From assembly GCA_003246295.1 (NCBI GenBank), contig QKAS01000005.1, positions 37,103 to 101,102 on the forward strand: a stretch of 64,000 nucleotides of DNA. The letters run 5' to 3'. The notes below the pieces were generated by a model. The model did not search any database. It worked only from the letters and a program-made list of their open reading frames with translations, and was not told where the DNA came from. Positions 18,284 to 26,143 of the stretch are shown one piece after another. Origin of the DNA: Clostridia bacterium (GTDB lineage: Bacteria > Bacillota > Clostridia > Lachnospirales > Lachnospiraceae). The stretch's first letter is position 1, and every line of letters starts with the position of its first letter. The position numbers were made by a program, and so were the translations under genes.

Positions 18284-18840
18284 TTTATTTGCAGTTATAT
18301 ATCAGCTTTTTCCAAATTGGACTCTTTAGCTTTGGCGGTGGGTATGCGGCGATTCCTTTGATACAAGAGCAGGTCGTTACGATGAATCACTGGCTTAGCA
18401 TGCAAGCATTTGCAGATGTGGTTACCATATCTCAGATGACGCCTGGACCAATAGCGATTAATGCTGCAACTTTTGTTGGGATACAAATGGGTGGAACATT
18501 AGGGGCAGTGATTGCAACAATCGGATGTGTAACGCCTTCCGTAGTCATTTCCTTATTCCTTGCATATGTTTATTATAAATATAAAAACTTAAGTATTGTG
18601 AAAGGCATTATGGGTGGATTAAGACCGGCAGTGGTAGCGTTAATTACTGCGGCGGGTATTTCGCTAACAATTTTGGCCTTCTTCGGGCAGAAATCTCTAA
18701 CGATTACGAACTTGGATCTGATTGCAGTACTTTTGTTTATGTCAGGATTTTTTATTCTTAGAAAATGGAAAATAAATCCACTTCTTATTATGGTGGCAGC
18801 AGGAATCATTGGTGGCGTATTGTACAGTGTTGTGCCATAA
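18280..18840 (+). CDS. Chromate transporter half-protein, C-type CHR domain
   Basis: 186 residues; the partner of the preceding gene, sharing an ATGA overlap. FFQIGLFSFGGGYAAIPLIQ and VVTISQMTPGPIAINAATFVG are the paired CHR motifs, here with PGP as in the other family members. About five to six hydrophobic segments fill the protein. Together with 17726-18283 it equals a single full-length ChrA, the form found at 11331-12500. AAGGAAG lies in the upstream gene at fair spacing. Confidence 0.88.
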   Translation: MIYLQLYISFFQIGLFSFGGGYAAIPLIQEQVVTMNHWLSMQAFADVVTISQMTPGPIAINAATFVGIQMGGTLGAVIATIGCVTPSVVISLFLAYVYYKYKNLSIVKGIMGGLRPAVVALITAAGISLTILAFFGQKSLTITNLDLIAVLLFMSGFFILRKWKINPLLIMVAAGIIGGVLYSVVP

Positions 18841-18902
18841 AGAAAATCGTGCTACAATATAAAGAGCATATGCTAATAATTAACAAGCGGAGAGCATCAG
18901 TG

Positions 18903-19358
18903 ATGAAATCATGTTCAGAAAAAGCAATGGAGAATTTTAAACAAGGATATAACTGCTCACAGTCAGTGTTCCTGGCATTTTCAGACTTTTATTCCATGGA
19001 TCAGGACACAGCTCTTAGAATTAGTTCTTCTTTTGGCGGTGGGATGGGCCGATTGAGAGAAGTGTGTGGTGCGGTAAGTGGAATGTTTATGGTGGCAGGC
19101 ATGTTATATGGATATACAGATCCAAAAGACCATAAATCCAAGACAAAACACTATGAAAGAATACAGGATTTGGCAAGAGAATTCAAAAACAGGAATCATT
19201 CCATCATTTGCAGAGAATTATTGGGGCTTGAAGCGGGACCAGACAGCCCGGTGCCTGAACTTAGGACAAAAGAATATTATAAAAAAAGACCTTGTGTGGA
19301 ATTGGTCGGTATGGCGGCTGAAATAATGGAAGAATATCTACAAAATAATCCATATTAG
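18903..19358 (+). CDS. C_GCAxxG_C_C family probable redox protein
   Basis: 151 residues with the Cys pattern of the C_GCAxxG_C_C family (PF09719): YNCSQSVFLAF, SSFGGGMGRLREVCGAVSGM, a later CRELLGLE and RPCVELV. The conserved Cys are thought to bind a metal or cluster or act in redox chemistry; the function is not established. I start at ATG 18903 with GCGGAGAG upstream; the frame is open far into the previous gene but that part reads as noise. It lies 62 bases after the CHR pair, may share its transcript, and is closed by the terminator at 19360. Confidence 0.87.
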   Translation: MKSCSEKAMENFKQGYNCSQSVFLAFSDFYSMDQDTALRISSSFGGGMGRLREVCGAVSGMFMVAGMLYGYTDPKDHKSKTKHYERIQDLAREFKNRNHSIICRELLGLEAGPDSPVPELRTKEYYKKRPCVELVGMAAEIMEEYLQNNPY

Positions 19359-19359
19359 G

Positions 19360-19405
19360 ACACAAAAAACCGACTGTGAATTCACAATCGGTTTTTTGTG
19401 TTTTA
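19360..19405. terminator. Bidirectional terminator between convergent genes
   Basis: Near-perfect palindrome of about 42 bases centred at 19380/19381. The arms read ACACAAAAAACCGA/TCGGTTTTTTGTGT with TGTGAATTCACA at the tip, giving A-tract/T-tract pairing in both directions. It serves the + gene ending at 19358 and the - gene ending at 19435. Confidence 0.88.
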
Positions 19406-19434
19406 TGGATAACTAAGTCAGTTGGATTCGTGTT

Positions 19435-19791
19435 TTAAGATTCGTGGTGACATTCATGTTCATGACATGAATCTCCGGAATCGATTAAATTGCCTGCAAT
19501 CCATGCAAGGGTAACTTCTTTTGTATTACCAGAGCAGCCACGGATGACATCTATTCCTGATTGACTTAATACATTGACAGCGCCGTCTCCCATATTGCCA
19601 GCAAGCATCAAAGAAACACCTGATGCAGCAAGAACAGACGCAATATTAGATTTACAACCGCACCCAGCTGGTGATGGTATTAGTTCCTGATCGATAATAT
19701 TTGAGTTTTCAATGGTGAACACAGTAAAATATTCACAGTGACCAAAATGACTGTCAATCATTTCGTTTCTAGATGGTAATGCTATTTTCAT
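19435..19791 (-). CDS. Dinitrogenase iron-molybdenum cofactor (NifX/NifB C-terminal) domain protein
   Basis: 118 residues: MKIALPSRNEMIDSHFGHCEYFTVF is the typical beginning of the NifX/NafY/NifB C-terminal superfamily (PF02579), followed by GCGCKSNIASVLAASGVSLMLAGNMGDGAV. It ends in a His/Cys-rich tail, CHEHECHH, likely to bind metal. There are no nitrogenase genes here; free-standing relatives in Clostridia probably carry an iron-sulfur or other metal centre. AAGGAG is 7 bases before ATG 19791 on the minus strand. It is divergent from the DUF134 regulator, a pairing seen repeatedly in anaerobes, so the regulator probably controls it. A promoter is visible at 19826-19854. Confidence 0.9.
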   Translation of the reverse strand: MKIALPSRNEMIDSHFGHCEYFTVFTIENSNIIDQELIPSPAGCGCKSNIASVLAASGVSLMLAGNMGDGAVNVLSQSGIDVIRGCSGNTKEVTLAWIAGNLIDSGDSCHEHECHHES

Positions 19792-19825
19792 TTTATAACT
19801 CCTTAGACTCGTTTTGATAATTATT

Positions 19826-19854
19826 ATACTAAAACTATTTTTGGCATATGTCAA
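19826..19854 (-). promoter_or_regulatory. Promoter of the NifX-like gene
   Basis: Read on the minus strand: TTGACA at 19854-19849, a 17-base spacer, and TAGTAT at 19831-19826, immediately followed by AAT so that an overlapping TATAAT is also available. It lies 35 bases upstream of ATG 19791. Confidence 0.65.
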
Positions 19855-20035
19855 TAACTATTGAATAACATAGTAAACAAAAAATATAGAATTATTTTAT
19901 AAAACAAAAAACGAAAGTTATGCTATAATACGAATAAAATAATTCTGAAAGAATCATTCAATCTTATTCTAAAAGATTATGTAACGTATGGCTACATATG
20001 ATATAAGCAAGATAGAGTGAACAAGGAGATTTGAG

Positions 20036-20503
20036 ATGGCCAGGCCAACCAAATGGAGAAAAATAGAGCACATTCCAGCAATACCGTATTTTGTACCATC
20101 TGAAACTGAGGCGGTACAGGTTGAGGAAACGATATTAAAATTAGAAGAACTTGAAGCCATAAGACTAAAAGATTTAGTAGGACTTGAGCAGAGTGAATGC
20201 GCGGAAAAAATGGAGGTTTCAAGACCTACATTTCAAAGGATACTTCTATCTGCAAGAGAAAAAGTTGCAGACAGTCTGATCAATGGGAAAATGATTCGAA
20301 TTGAAGGTGGCAATTTCACCCTGAATATATGTCCAATCCAGTGCAAAGATTGTGGAAAAGAATGGAAAGATAGTTTTGAAAATTTAAAAGCAATGAAAAA
20401 TGGAACGTATGTCTGTCCAGATTGTGGTTCGGGGAATGTGATCTGCGAAGACAGATGTTTGGATAAAGTGTGCTGCAAACAATGCCGCCGCCATAGGGGA
20501 TAA
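20036..20503 (+). CDS. DUF134 / UPF0251 family DNA-binding regulator
   Basis: 155 residues. MARPTKWRKIEHIPAIPYFVP is the family start, followed by a sigma-region-4-like helix-turn-helix (EELEAIRLKDLVGLEQSECAEKMEVSRPTFQRILLSAR, quoted only in part: LKDLVGLEQSECAEKM and VSRPTFQRIL are the key helices). The C-terminal third is a Cys-rich region with CKDCGKEW, CPDCGSGNVIC and CCKQCRRH, likely a zinc ribbon or cluster sensor; this tail is longer than in minimal family members. AAGGAG lies upstream of ATG 20036. It is divergent from the NifX-like gene and probably senses a metal or redox state to control it (inference). A TATAAT at 19924 may be its -10. Confidence 0.88.
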   Translation: MARPTKWRKIEHIPAIPYFVPSETEAVQVEETILKLEELEAIRLKDLVGLEQSECAEKMEVSRPTFQRILLSAREKVADSLINGKMIRIEGGNFTLNICPIQCKDCGKEWKDSFENLKAMKNGTYVCPDCGSGNVICEDRCLDKVCCKQCRRHRG

Positions 20504-20508
20504 TAAAA

Positions 20509-21948
20509 GTGAATCATATTTTATTAAGCAGCTTACTGATGATATCATCTATTTTACTTGGAAATTTGTTTATTTATGCAATTAGAAGAAGGAAAATTCC
20601 GGGGATGCTTCCTTTTTCATTTCTAATCATTGCAATGCTGATTCATTCGGCAGGATATGCGTTTGAATTGACAGGTGGTTCGCTGGATTTTATGTACCAG
20701 CGAGTCAGAATGGAATATATTGGGATTGCGGCGTATCCCTTTTTAATTTTATGGTTTGCACGTGAATTTACAGACGAAAAAAGAATAGCGAACAGAGGGC
20801 TTCTTTCAGTCATTTTTACGTTTGGATTAACGACATTTATACTGGTTCAGACGAATTCGTTCCATTGGTTCTATTATTCATCGATTGGTGTAAGTATAGA
20901 CCCTGGTTTCAGAGTCATTATACTAGAAAAAGGACCATGGTATTATGTTCAGCTTACCTGTCTCATGTTTTCTATTCTTTATAGTATTATCGTATTTCAT
21001 ATCAGGTATATAAAGTCACAGGGAGAGTATAAGAAAAAGGTTCAGTTTGGTTTGCTCGGAGTGTCAATACCACTAATTACAGTTTTACTATACACATTTG
21101 AACTTGGGCCCAAGTATATCGATATCATGCCATTTTCATTTTTGATTATGGCGCTGGTATTATTTTTTGGTGTATTCAGACATGATATTTTCACTTTGAC
21201 ACCGATAACTTATGAAATGATTTTTCAGACTGTAGATGAAGCTGTATTTGTTCTTGATGAACATGATCATGTTTTAAGATTTAACAGAGCCTGTAGAGAA
21301 TATTTCCCATCATTTGCTCAGAGCAAAGCAGGCGAGCTGATTGAGAACATAAAAGAGTGGGCAGTGTATGATTTTGTGGAGCAGCCTGCTCATTATGAGC
21401 TTGACGACAAAGTCTATCATATTAAGGTCAGCAGAATGGAAAATAATAAAGTCAGGGTGTTTGTGATTACAGACATCACCGATTCTGAAATGGCTAAAAA
21501 ACAATTAGAGCTGCTTGCAACCAGAGATGGTCTGACGGGTCTATATAATAGAAGATATTTCATGGAAAAGATGGAAGAGCATAAAATTTCAGGTACTTTT
21601 GCTCTTTTGGATATTGATCATTTTAAAAAAGTAAATGATCAGCATGGTCATTTTGAAGGGGATAAAGTATTAACATATTTTGGAAATCAGATTATAAAAT
21701 ATTTCAAGGGGAATCTTTATTGCAGATATGGAGGCGAAGAGTTCTTAATCTTTATACCAGATTCGACCATGGAATCGGCATTTCGCCAGTTGGAAGAAAT
21801 GAGAAAAGAGATTCAGATGCAATGCAAAGTTACCTTTTCAGCAGGTATTGCAGTATATAATGGTAACAACATTATGGAGGTAATAGACAGAGCGGATAAA
21901 AAACTTTATGAAGCAAAGCAGCAAGGCCGTAATAGGATCTGCTATTAA
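20509..21948 (+). CDS. 7TM-sensor diguanylate cyclase (GGDEF)
   Basis: 479 residues. The first ~225 residues contain about seven hydrophobic helices and match the N-terminal 7TM region of histidine-kinase-like sensors (GYAFELTGGSLDFMYQRVRM, EYIGIAAYPFLILWFAREF). A PAS-like segment follows (EMIFQTVDEAVFVLDEHDHV), then the cyclase domain with RDGLTGLYNRRYF, LLDIDHFKKVNDQHGH and an active-site RYGGEEFL. The inhibitory RxxD site before GGEEF is missing, so product inhibition may be weak. It would make cyclic di-GMP. Start GTG 20509 lies 5 bases after the DUF134 stop, with AGGGGAT at the end of that gene as ribosome site, so the two are probably co-transcribed. A 14-bp terminator follows. Confidence 0.9.
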   Translation: MNHILLSSLLMISSILLGNLFIYAIRRRKIPGMLPFSFLIIAMLIHSAGYAFELTGGSLDFMYQRVRMEYIGIAAYPFLILWFAREFTDEKRIANRGLLSVIFTFGLTTFILVQTNSFHWFYYSSIGVSIDPGFRVIILEKGPWYYVQLTCLMFSILYSIIVFHIRYIKSQGEYKKKVQFGLLGVSIPLITVLLYTFELGPKYIDIMPFSFLIMALVLFFGVFRHDIFTLTPITYEMIFQTVDEAVFVLDEHDHVLRFNRACREYFPSFAQSKAGELIENIKEWAVYDFVEQPAHYELDDKVYHIKVSRMENNKVRVFVITDITDSEMAKKQLELLATRDGLTGLYNRRYFMEKMEEHKISGTFALLDIDHFKKVNDQHGHFEGDKVLTYFGNQIIKYFKGNLYCRYGGEEFLIFIPDSTMESAFRQLEEMRKEIQMQCKVTFSAGIAVYNGNNIMEVIDRADKKLYEAKQQGRNRICY

Positions 21949-21973
21949 AAATTGTAATCTATCAAGGAATTTT

Positions 21974-22016
21974 AAAGTCTCCTGCTACAAAGCATATTTT
22001 ATAGCAGGAGACTTTT
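21974..22016 (+). terminator. Strong terminator after the GGDEF gene
   Basis: A 14-bp perfect stem AAAGTCTCCTGCTA (21974-21987) with TAGCAGGAGACTTT (22002-22015), followed by T. It probably also serves the convergent rubrerythrin gene. Confidence 0.88.
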
Positions 22017-22065
22017 GACTTTCATTCATAGATTGAATTTAAGGCAATCCGTATTGAACAATACA

Positions 22066-22728
22066 CTAATAATTTTCTTTTCGTACTTCGAAATAAGACT
22101 GAGAGTATTTACACACAGGACAAACTTCTGGCGCTTTTTTACCCATAACCAGGTGACCGCAGACACGGCATTCCCACATTGCTTCTTCCCCTTTTTCAAA
22201 TACCTGCTGCATTTCAACATTACTCAAAAGAGTCCGGTATCTTTCTTCATGTGCTTTCTCAATCGCAGCGACTCGCCGGAATCTTGCTGCAAGTTCAGGA
22301 AATCCTTCTGCTTCTGCATCTTTGGCAAAGCCATCATACATATCTGTCCACTCATAATGTTCGCCTTCCGCTGCATGAAGAAGATTTTCTGCTGTTGAGC
22401 CAAGGTTGCCAAGTTCTTCATACCAAAGACGTGCATGTTCCTGCTCATTGCGTGCTGTTTTCAGGAATAATTCACTTATCTGATCATAACCTTCTCTGGA
22501 AGCAATATTTGCAAAATATGTATACTTATTACGAGCCTGACTTTCCCCAGAAAACGCTTCCATAAGATTTTTTTCTGTCTTTGTTCCGGCATACTTGTTT
22601 TCAGATATAGCTTTTTCTTCGATTTTTTCAAAGACTGATGCAGGTTGTTTGCAGACAGGACATTTAAAATCTGCCGGAAGTGTTCCTTCGTGAATGTAGC
22701 CACAGACAGTACAACGATATCTTTCCAT
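22066..22728 (-). other. Possible separate rubrerythrin product from an internal start
   Basis: In frame inside the fusion gene, ATG 22728 (read on the minus strand) is preceded by AAAGGAG with a 9-base spacer, as good as genuine starts nearby. The product would be a 220-residue rubredoxin-rubrerythrin-rubredoxin protein, a normal stand-alone architecture, beginning [11 protein letters not shown]. This suggests that a ferredoxin-like gene lost its stop and fused to a rubrerythrin gene whose own ribosome site was kept. Whether both forms are made is not shown by sequence. Confidence 0.5.
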
Positions 22729-23259
22729 AGTTTGTTTCTCCTTTTTGTTTAATATAGATGAAATTTGATTGTTCTTATTTAAAGTATGAATCAACTTCTT
22801 TACAGATTCTGCAGGGAAATCAGTATCTTTTTCAGATTCACATAATTGTTCTAAGAGTTCTATTATAGTCTCACTTTGCGGGAGCATATACCCTGATTCA
22901 CGGATTAGATCCTCCGCCATCAGATGATGGGATCTGGCGATAGCGGATGCAAGTTGTTTAAGAACTGGATTATTTGTTTCGTGCGCAATCTGTTCTGACA
23001 TTTTCTCAAGTACAGTCTTTTGAGATGCCATCTTAAGCAATGCATTCTGTGTTCTGCTCTTTTTTTCCTGTTGAGGTGGAAATGTGTCAGGAGTTAGCGA
23101 GATTGCATGGGAAGGACAGGCATCCACGCACAAACGGCATCCACTGATACACTTTTCAGGATCAATCTGCCCGGTTTCTGTATCCGTAGCACCTGTGGGA
23201 CAGACATAGAGACACAGGCAATCTTTTGTACATAATCTAATATTTCTTACTGCATGCAT
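22066..23259 (-). CDS. Ferredoxin-rubredoxin-rubrerythrin fusion protein
   Basis: 397 residues, much longer than rubrerythrin (about 190). Residues 1-55: two ferredoxin-like Cys sets with unusual spacing ([12 protein letters not shown] and [13 protein letters not shown]). Residues 60-175: a helical region I cannot assign. Residues 178-215: rubredoxin fold ([20 protein letters not shown]). Residues ~225-355: rubrerythrin di-iron helices ([47 protein letters not shown]). Residues ~360-397: a second rubredoxin site ([17 protein letters not shown]). Rubrerythrins reduce hydrogen peroxide in anaerobes; the ferredoxin part could feed electrons directly. It starts directly after the stop of the upstream gene (TAA-ATG) with AGGAGG at 13 bases. 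An internal start at 22728 is well formed. Confidence 0.9.
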   Translation of the reverse strand: MHAVRNIRLCTKDCLCLYVCPTGATDTETGQIDPEKCISGCRLCVDACPSHAISLTPDTFPPQQEKKSRTQNALLKMASQKTVLEKMSEQIAHETNNPVLKQLASAIARSHHLMAEDLIRESGYMLPQSETIIELLEQLCESEKDTDFPAESVKKLIHTLNKNNQISSILNKKEKQTMERYRCTVCGYIHEGTLPADFKCPVCKQPASVFEKIEEKAISENKYAGTKTEKNLMEAFSGESQARNKYTYFANIASREGYDQISELFLKTARNEQEHARLWYEELGNLGSTAENLLHAAEGEHYEWTDMYDGFAKDAEAEGFPELAARFRRVAAIEKAHEERYRTLLSNVEMQQVFEKGEEAMWECRVCGHLVMGKKAPEVCPVCKYSQSYFEVRKENY

Positions 23260-23931
23260 TTAGACGACCTCCTTTTGTACAGGTGTTATTTTAAAACTTG
23301 GTACCTTACAGACAGGACAAATTTCAGGTGGAAGATCACCAATATATACAAATCCACAAATCTCACAGACATAAATATTTGTATTGTCCAAAAGTTGGAT
23401 CCCCTGTTTTTCGAATCTTCCAATAAGAGAAGAAAGAATACGCGTACATTTTTCACTCCAGGTAAGGGCACGAAGCGCACCTCTGTCAGCATTTGTTCTA
23501 GCAATCTGAAATGCATCAGGATACATGTTTTCCAGTTCTTTTTCAATCAATGGCTTTAATTCCTGAAGGCGTGATACTGCTTCGACTGGTCTGCGTTTTT
23601 TATAATATTCCGACAATTCCATAAAAACAGCAGCATCATCTGGCCGGTATTGTTTTTCACATCCCTTTGCAAGATTAGAAAACAAAGCATACAGTTCAGA
23701 AGAAGATAGTTCGCGAAGGATTTCAGGTTCATCAGTTTCAACTGATCTTGCAACTGGTTTTCGTGAATAGTTTTCTGAAATACGGAAATCAGATTTTGTT
23801 GCACCACAGATCGGACAGACCCAATTATCCGGAACCTCAGACCAAGGAGTTCCAGGAGCGATTCTGCTTTCAGGGTGACCGATCGTCTCATCGTAAATAA
23901 AATTGCAGATACTACATACATATTTTTGCAT
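23260..23931 (-). CDS. Double-rubredoxin protein with helical middle domain
   Basis: 223 residues. N-terminal rubredoxin, residues 1-52: YVCSICNFIYDETIG and WVCPICGATKSDF with normal spacing. Residues ~70-180 are helical and acidic, with no Cys ligands set I recognise; some resemblance to a ferritin-like bundle is possible but the Glu/His di-iron pattern is not clear. Residues ~185-215: a second, shorter rubredoxin-like knuckle pair (YVCEICGFVYIG, ICPVCKVPSF). It lies immediately upstream of the rubrerythrin fusion gene (zero-base gap), so it is probably an electron carrier for it. AAGGAGG precedes ATG 23931. Exact function unknown; oxygen or peroxide defence is inferred from the operon. Confidence 0.85.
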   Translation of the reverse strand: MQKYVCSICNFIYDETIGHPESRIAPGTPWSEVPDNWVCPICGATKSDFRISENYSRKPVARSVETDEPEILRELSSSELYALFSNLAKGCEKQYRPDDAAVFMELSEYYKKRRPVEAVSRLQELKPLIEKELENMYPDAFQIARTNADRGALRALTWSEKCTRILSSLIGRFEKQGIQLLDNTNIYVCEICGFVYIGDLPPEICPVCKVPSFKITPVQKEVV

Positions 23932-24197
23932 TTGATAACCCTCCTTTTATTAATTCTAACATTGTTAAATTGTTTATACAATAATTAATTGCATATGCTC
24001 ATAAAAATGAAATATACTTTATTATACGATAATGCGAGACAGATAGAAGAAAAGAAACTTTATAATAGTAAATAAAGAATATATAATCTGAATAACTGAA
24101 ATAGATAGAATAAATCAATAAAATATAATATAATAAGATTACATAGTTAAACAAAAATAGAAGGGCATTAGTATATAAGATTGGAGGAACGCTGCAT

Positions 24198-26120
24198 TTG
24201 AGTCGATTAAGCTTATCGAAAAAACTAATTATGATTGTTATGCTTGCATTTGTTCTCATGCTCATCAATGCATCGTTGGATCTTGTATATGAGTATAGGA
24301 AAAATACTGAATCTCTTAAAGTGCTTGAAACAAGTCTCCGAGAGAATTATGATGCCAGTATCAAAATGCAGATAGAGACTTTATTTACCACAATAGAAAC
24401 GATGCGAATTCAAAATGAGACAGATGGCATTTCAGAAGACGAAAGCAAGGAGAAAATTGCGGAAGTAATCAGGGAAATCAAATATGGTGAGAATGGTTAT
24501 TTTTGGGCAGATACTGTAGACGGATATAATATTGTATTATATGGGAGTGATACAGAAGGAACCAATCGCTATGATTTTCAGGATTTCAATGGAAAGTATA
24601 TTGTCAGAGAGATTATTCAGAACGGATTACGTGGAGGAGGCTTTACTGACTATGTATTTCCAAAAGCTGGAGAGACTCAGCCACAGCCTAAAAGGGCCTA
24701 CAGTAATTACTATGAACCATTTGGCTGGGTGATAGGGACCGGAATTTATACCAATGATATTGACCAGGAAATTATACAAAAGCAGGAGGAACAACAAATA
24801 GAATTAAGGAGGAATATGATACTGCATCTGCTTCTCCTTGTCAGTTTTTTTAGCGTGGTTACGGTATTCATTCTGATCTTTTCAAGAAAATTTGTCAGAA
24901 TGATTATTTTTTCTTCAACTTATGCAAAGTCAATTTCAGAAGGTGAATTTGGTCTGGTTGTACCAGAACATTATTTAAAAAGAAAAGACGAACTGGGACT
25001 TCTACTTCGTTCATTAAATGAAATGAAGCATTCTTTAATTAGTACTTTTCAAGAGAAGGAATTTGCGAATGAACAGCTGAAAAAAGAAAAAAATGAAATT
25101 GAGTTTTTAAGTTATCATGATCTTTTGACGGGTATTTATAATCGAAGATATTTTGATCTGAAATGCCAGGAACTTGTTCAAGAAAGTGCTTATCCGTTAA
25201 CTATTATTGTAGCGGATGTGAATGCGTTAAAACTTACCAATGATGCGTTTGGTCATACAACAGGTGACAGACTAATTCGATCCTTTGCGCACGTATTACG
25301 AAGTGTTGCAAGAGAACAGGAGTATTTGTTCAGAATTGGAGGTGATGAGTTTGTCATGCTTCTTCCATTTAAGGAGAAAAAGGAAGGATTAGAGGTTATT
25401 GAATCTGTAAAATCAATTCTAGCCAGAACTTATGTTGGAAGTATTCCTTTGTCGGCTGCATTTGGATGCTACACTTGTGAAAATAGTGAAACACAATTTG
25501 AAGAAGCATTCAGGCAGGCTGATGAAGCTATGTATAAAAATAAGTTAAAAGAAAATGAAGCAGTGAAAATGGCGATACTTGATTCGATCTTAGATAACAA
25601 TAAGCATATGTTCTGGAATCAGGCAGATGAGATCGGAAATGTACTGTTTTTCTGTAATGTGATAGGTGAAAAACTTAACTTTACGCCAATAGAATTAAAT
25701 AGATTGCTCAAGGCAGCAGCAATTTATAATATTGGTTATAGTACACTGGATCAATCTGTTGTCAGCAAAGAAGATGAACTTAATAGTAAGGAATGGGATG
25801 AAATCAGAAAACATCCGATGGCAGGATATCACATGCTAAAGAACTTAAGTCTATATGCAGATGTTGCCGAAATTATATTAGAGCACCATGAAAATATTGA
25901 TGGATCAGGATATCCAAGAGGATTGACAGAACAACAACTTCAGAAAGAGACGCTGGTCTTATCGGTGGTAAGTGATTATTTTTCTATGTGTAATAATCGC
26001 CCCTATAGAAAGGCATTGTCTTCTGAAATGGCAATAACGAGAATTCGTGAAGGGATAGGGAAACGATATCGCAAAGATATCGCGGATTTATTAGAAAAAG
26101 CAGTAGGCGAAAAGAAATAG
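24198..26120 (+). CDS. Cache-HAMP-GGDEF protein with degenerate HD-GYP domain
   Basis: 640 residues. A transmembrane segment near 10-27 and another near 205-230 flank an extracellular single Cache domain (IKYGENGYFWADTVDGYN, EPFGWVIGTGIYTNDID). HAMP-like residues follow, then GGDEF: YHDLLTGIYNRRYF, VADVNALKLTNDAFGH, FRIGGDEF; the inhibitory RxxD site is changed to REQE. The C-terminal 160 residues are HD-GYP-like and keep KHPMAGYHML and HHENIDGSGYPRG, but the HD pair is YN (AAIYNIGYS) and the later Asp of ADVFDAL is Ser (VSDYFSMC). So cyclase activity is likely and phosphodiesterase activity unlikely. Start TTG 24198 has GGAGGA 9 bases upstream. It converges with the potassium transporter genes. 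Confidence 0.9.
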   Translation: MSRLSLSKKLIMIVMLAFVLMLINASLDLVYEYRKNTESLKVLETSLRENYDASIKMQIETLFTTIETMRIQNETDGISEDESKEKIAEVIREIKYGENGYFWADTVDGYNIVLYGSDTEGTNRYDFQDFNGKYIVREIIQNGLRGGGFTDYVFPKAGETQPQPKRAYSNYYEPFGWVIGTGIYTNDIDQEIIQKQEEQQIELRRNMILHLLLLVSFFSVVTVFILIFSRKFVRMIIFSSTYAKSISEGEFGLVVPEHYLKRKDELGLLLRSLNEMKHSLISTFQEKEFANEQLKKEKNEIEFLSYHDLLTGIYNRRYFDLKCQELVQESAYPLTIIVADVNALKLTNDAFGHTTGDRLIRSFAHVLRSVAREQEYLFRIGGDEFVMLLPFKEKKEGLEVIESVKSILARTYVGSIPLSAAFGCYTCENSETQFEEAFRQADEAMYKNKLKENEAVKMAILDSILDNNKHMFWNQADEIGNVLFFCNVIGEKLNFTPIELNRLLKAAAIYNIGYSTLDQSVVSKEDELNSKEWDEIRKHPMAGYHMLKNLSLYADVAEIILEHHENIDGSGYPRGLTEQQLQKETLVLSVVSDYFSMCNNRPYRKALSSEMAITRIREGIGKRYRKDIADLLEKAVGEKK

Positions 26121-26137
26121 CCTGCTGCTATTTCTTT
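26111..26137. terminator. Stem-loop between convergent genes
   Basis: AAAGAAATAGC (26111-26121), loop CTGCT, GCTATTTCTTT (26127-26137). The stem contains the stop codon of the + gene. The T content follows on both strands, so it may end transcription from both sides, though the T-run is short. Confidence 0.6.
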
Positions 26138-26143
26138 ATGATG

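Noticed and set aside
19371..19390. TGTGAATTCACA as a CRP-like operator
   Set aside because: It is the tip of a long bidirectional terminator hairpin between convergent genes, so the palindrome is explained by that.
22015..22565. Plus-strand frames of about 128 residues opposite the rubrerythrin gene
   Set aside because: Antisense frames rich in Phe, His and Leu, without ribosome sites; they reflect the coding strand of the rubrerythrin.
23556..23981. 141-residue minus-strand frame overlapping the double-rubredoxin gene
   Set aside because: It is a shifted frame of the real gene on the same strand, with no domain pattern.
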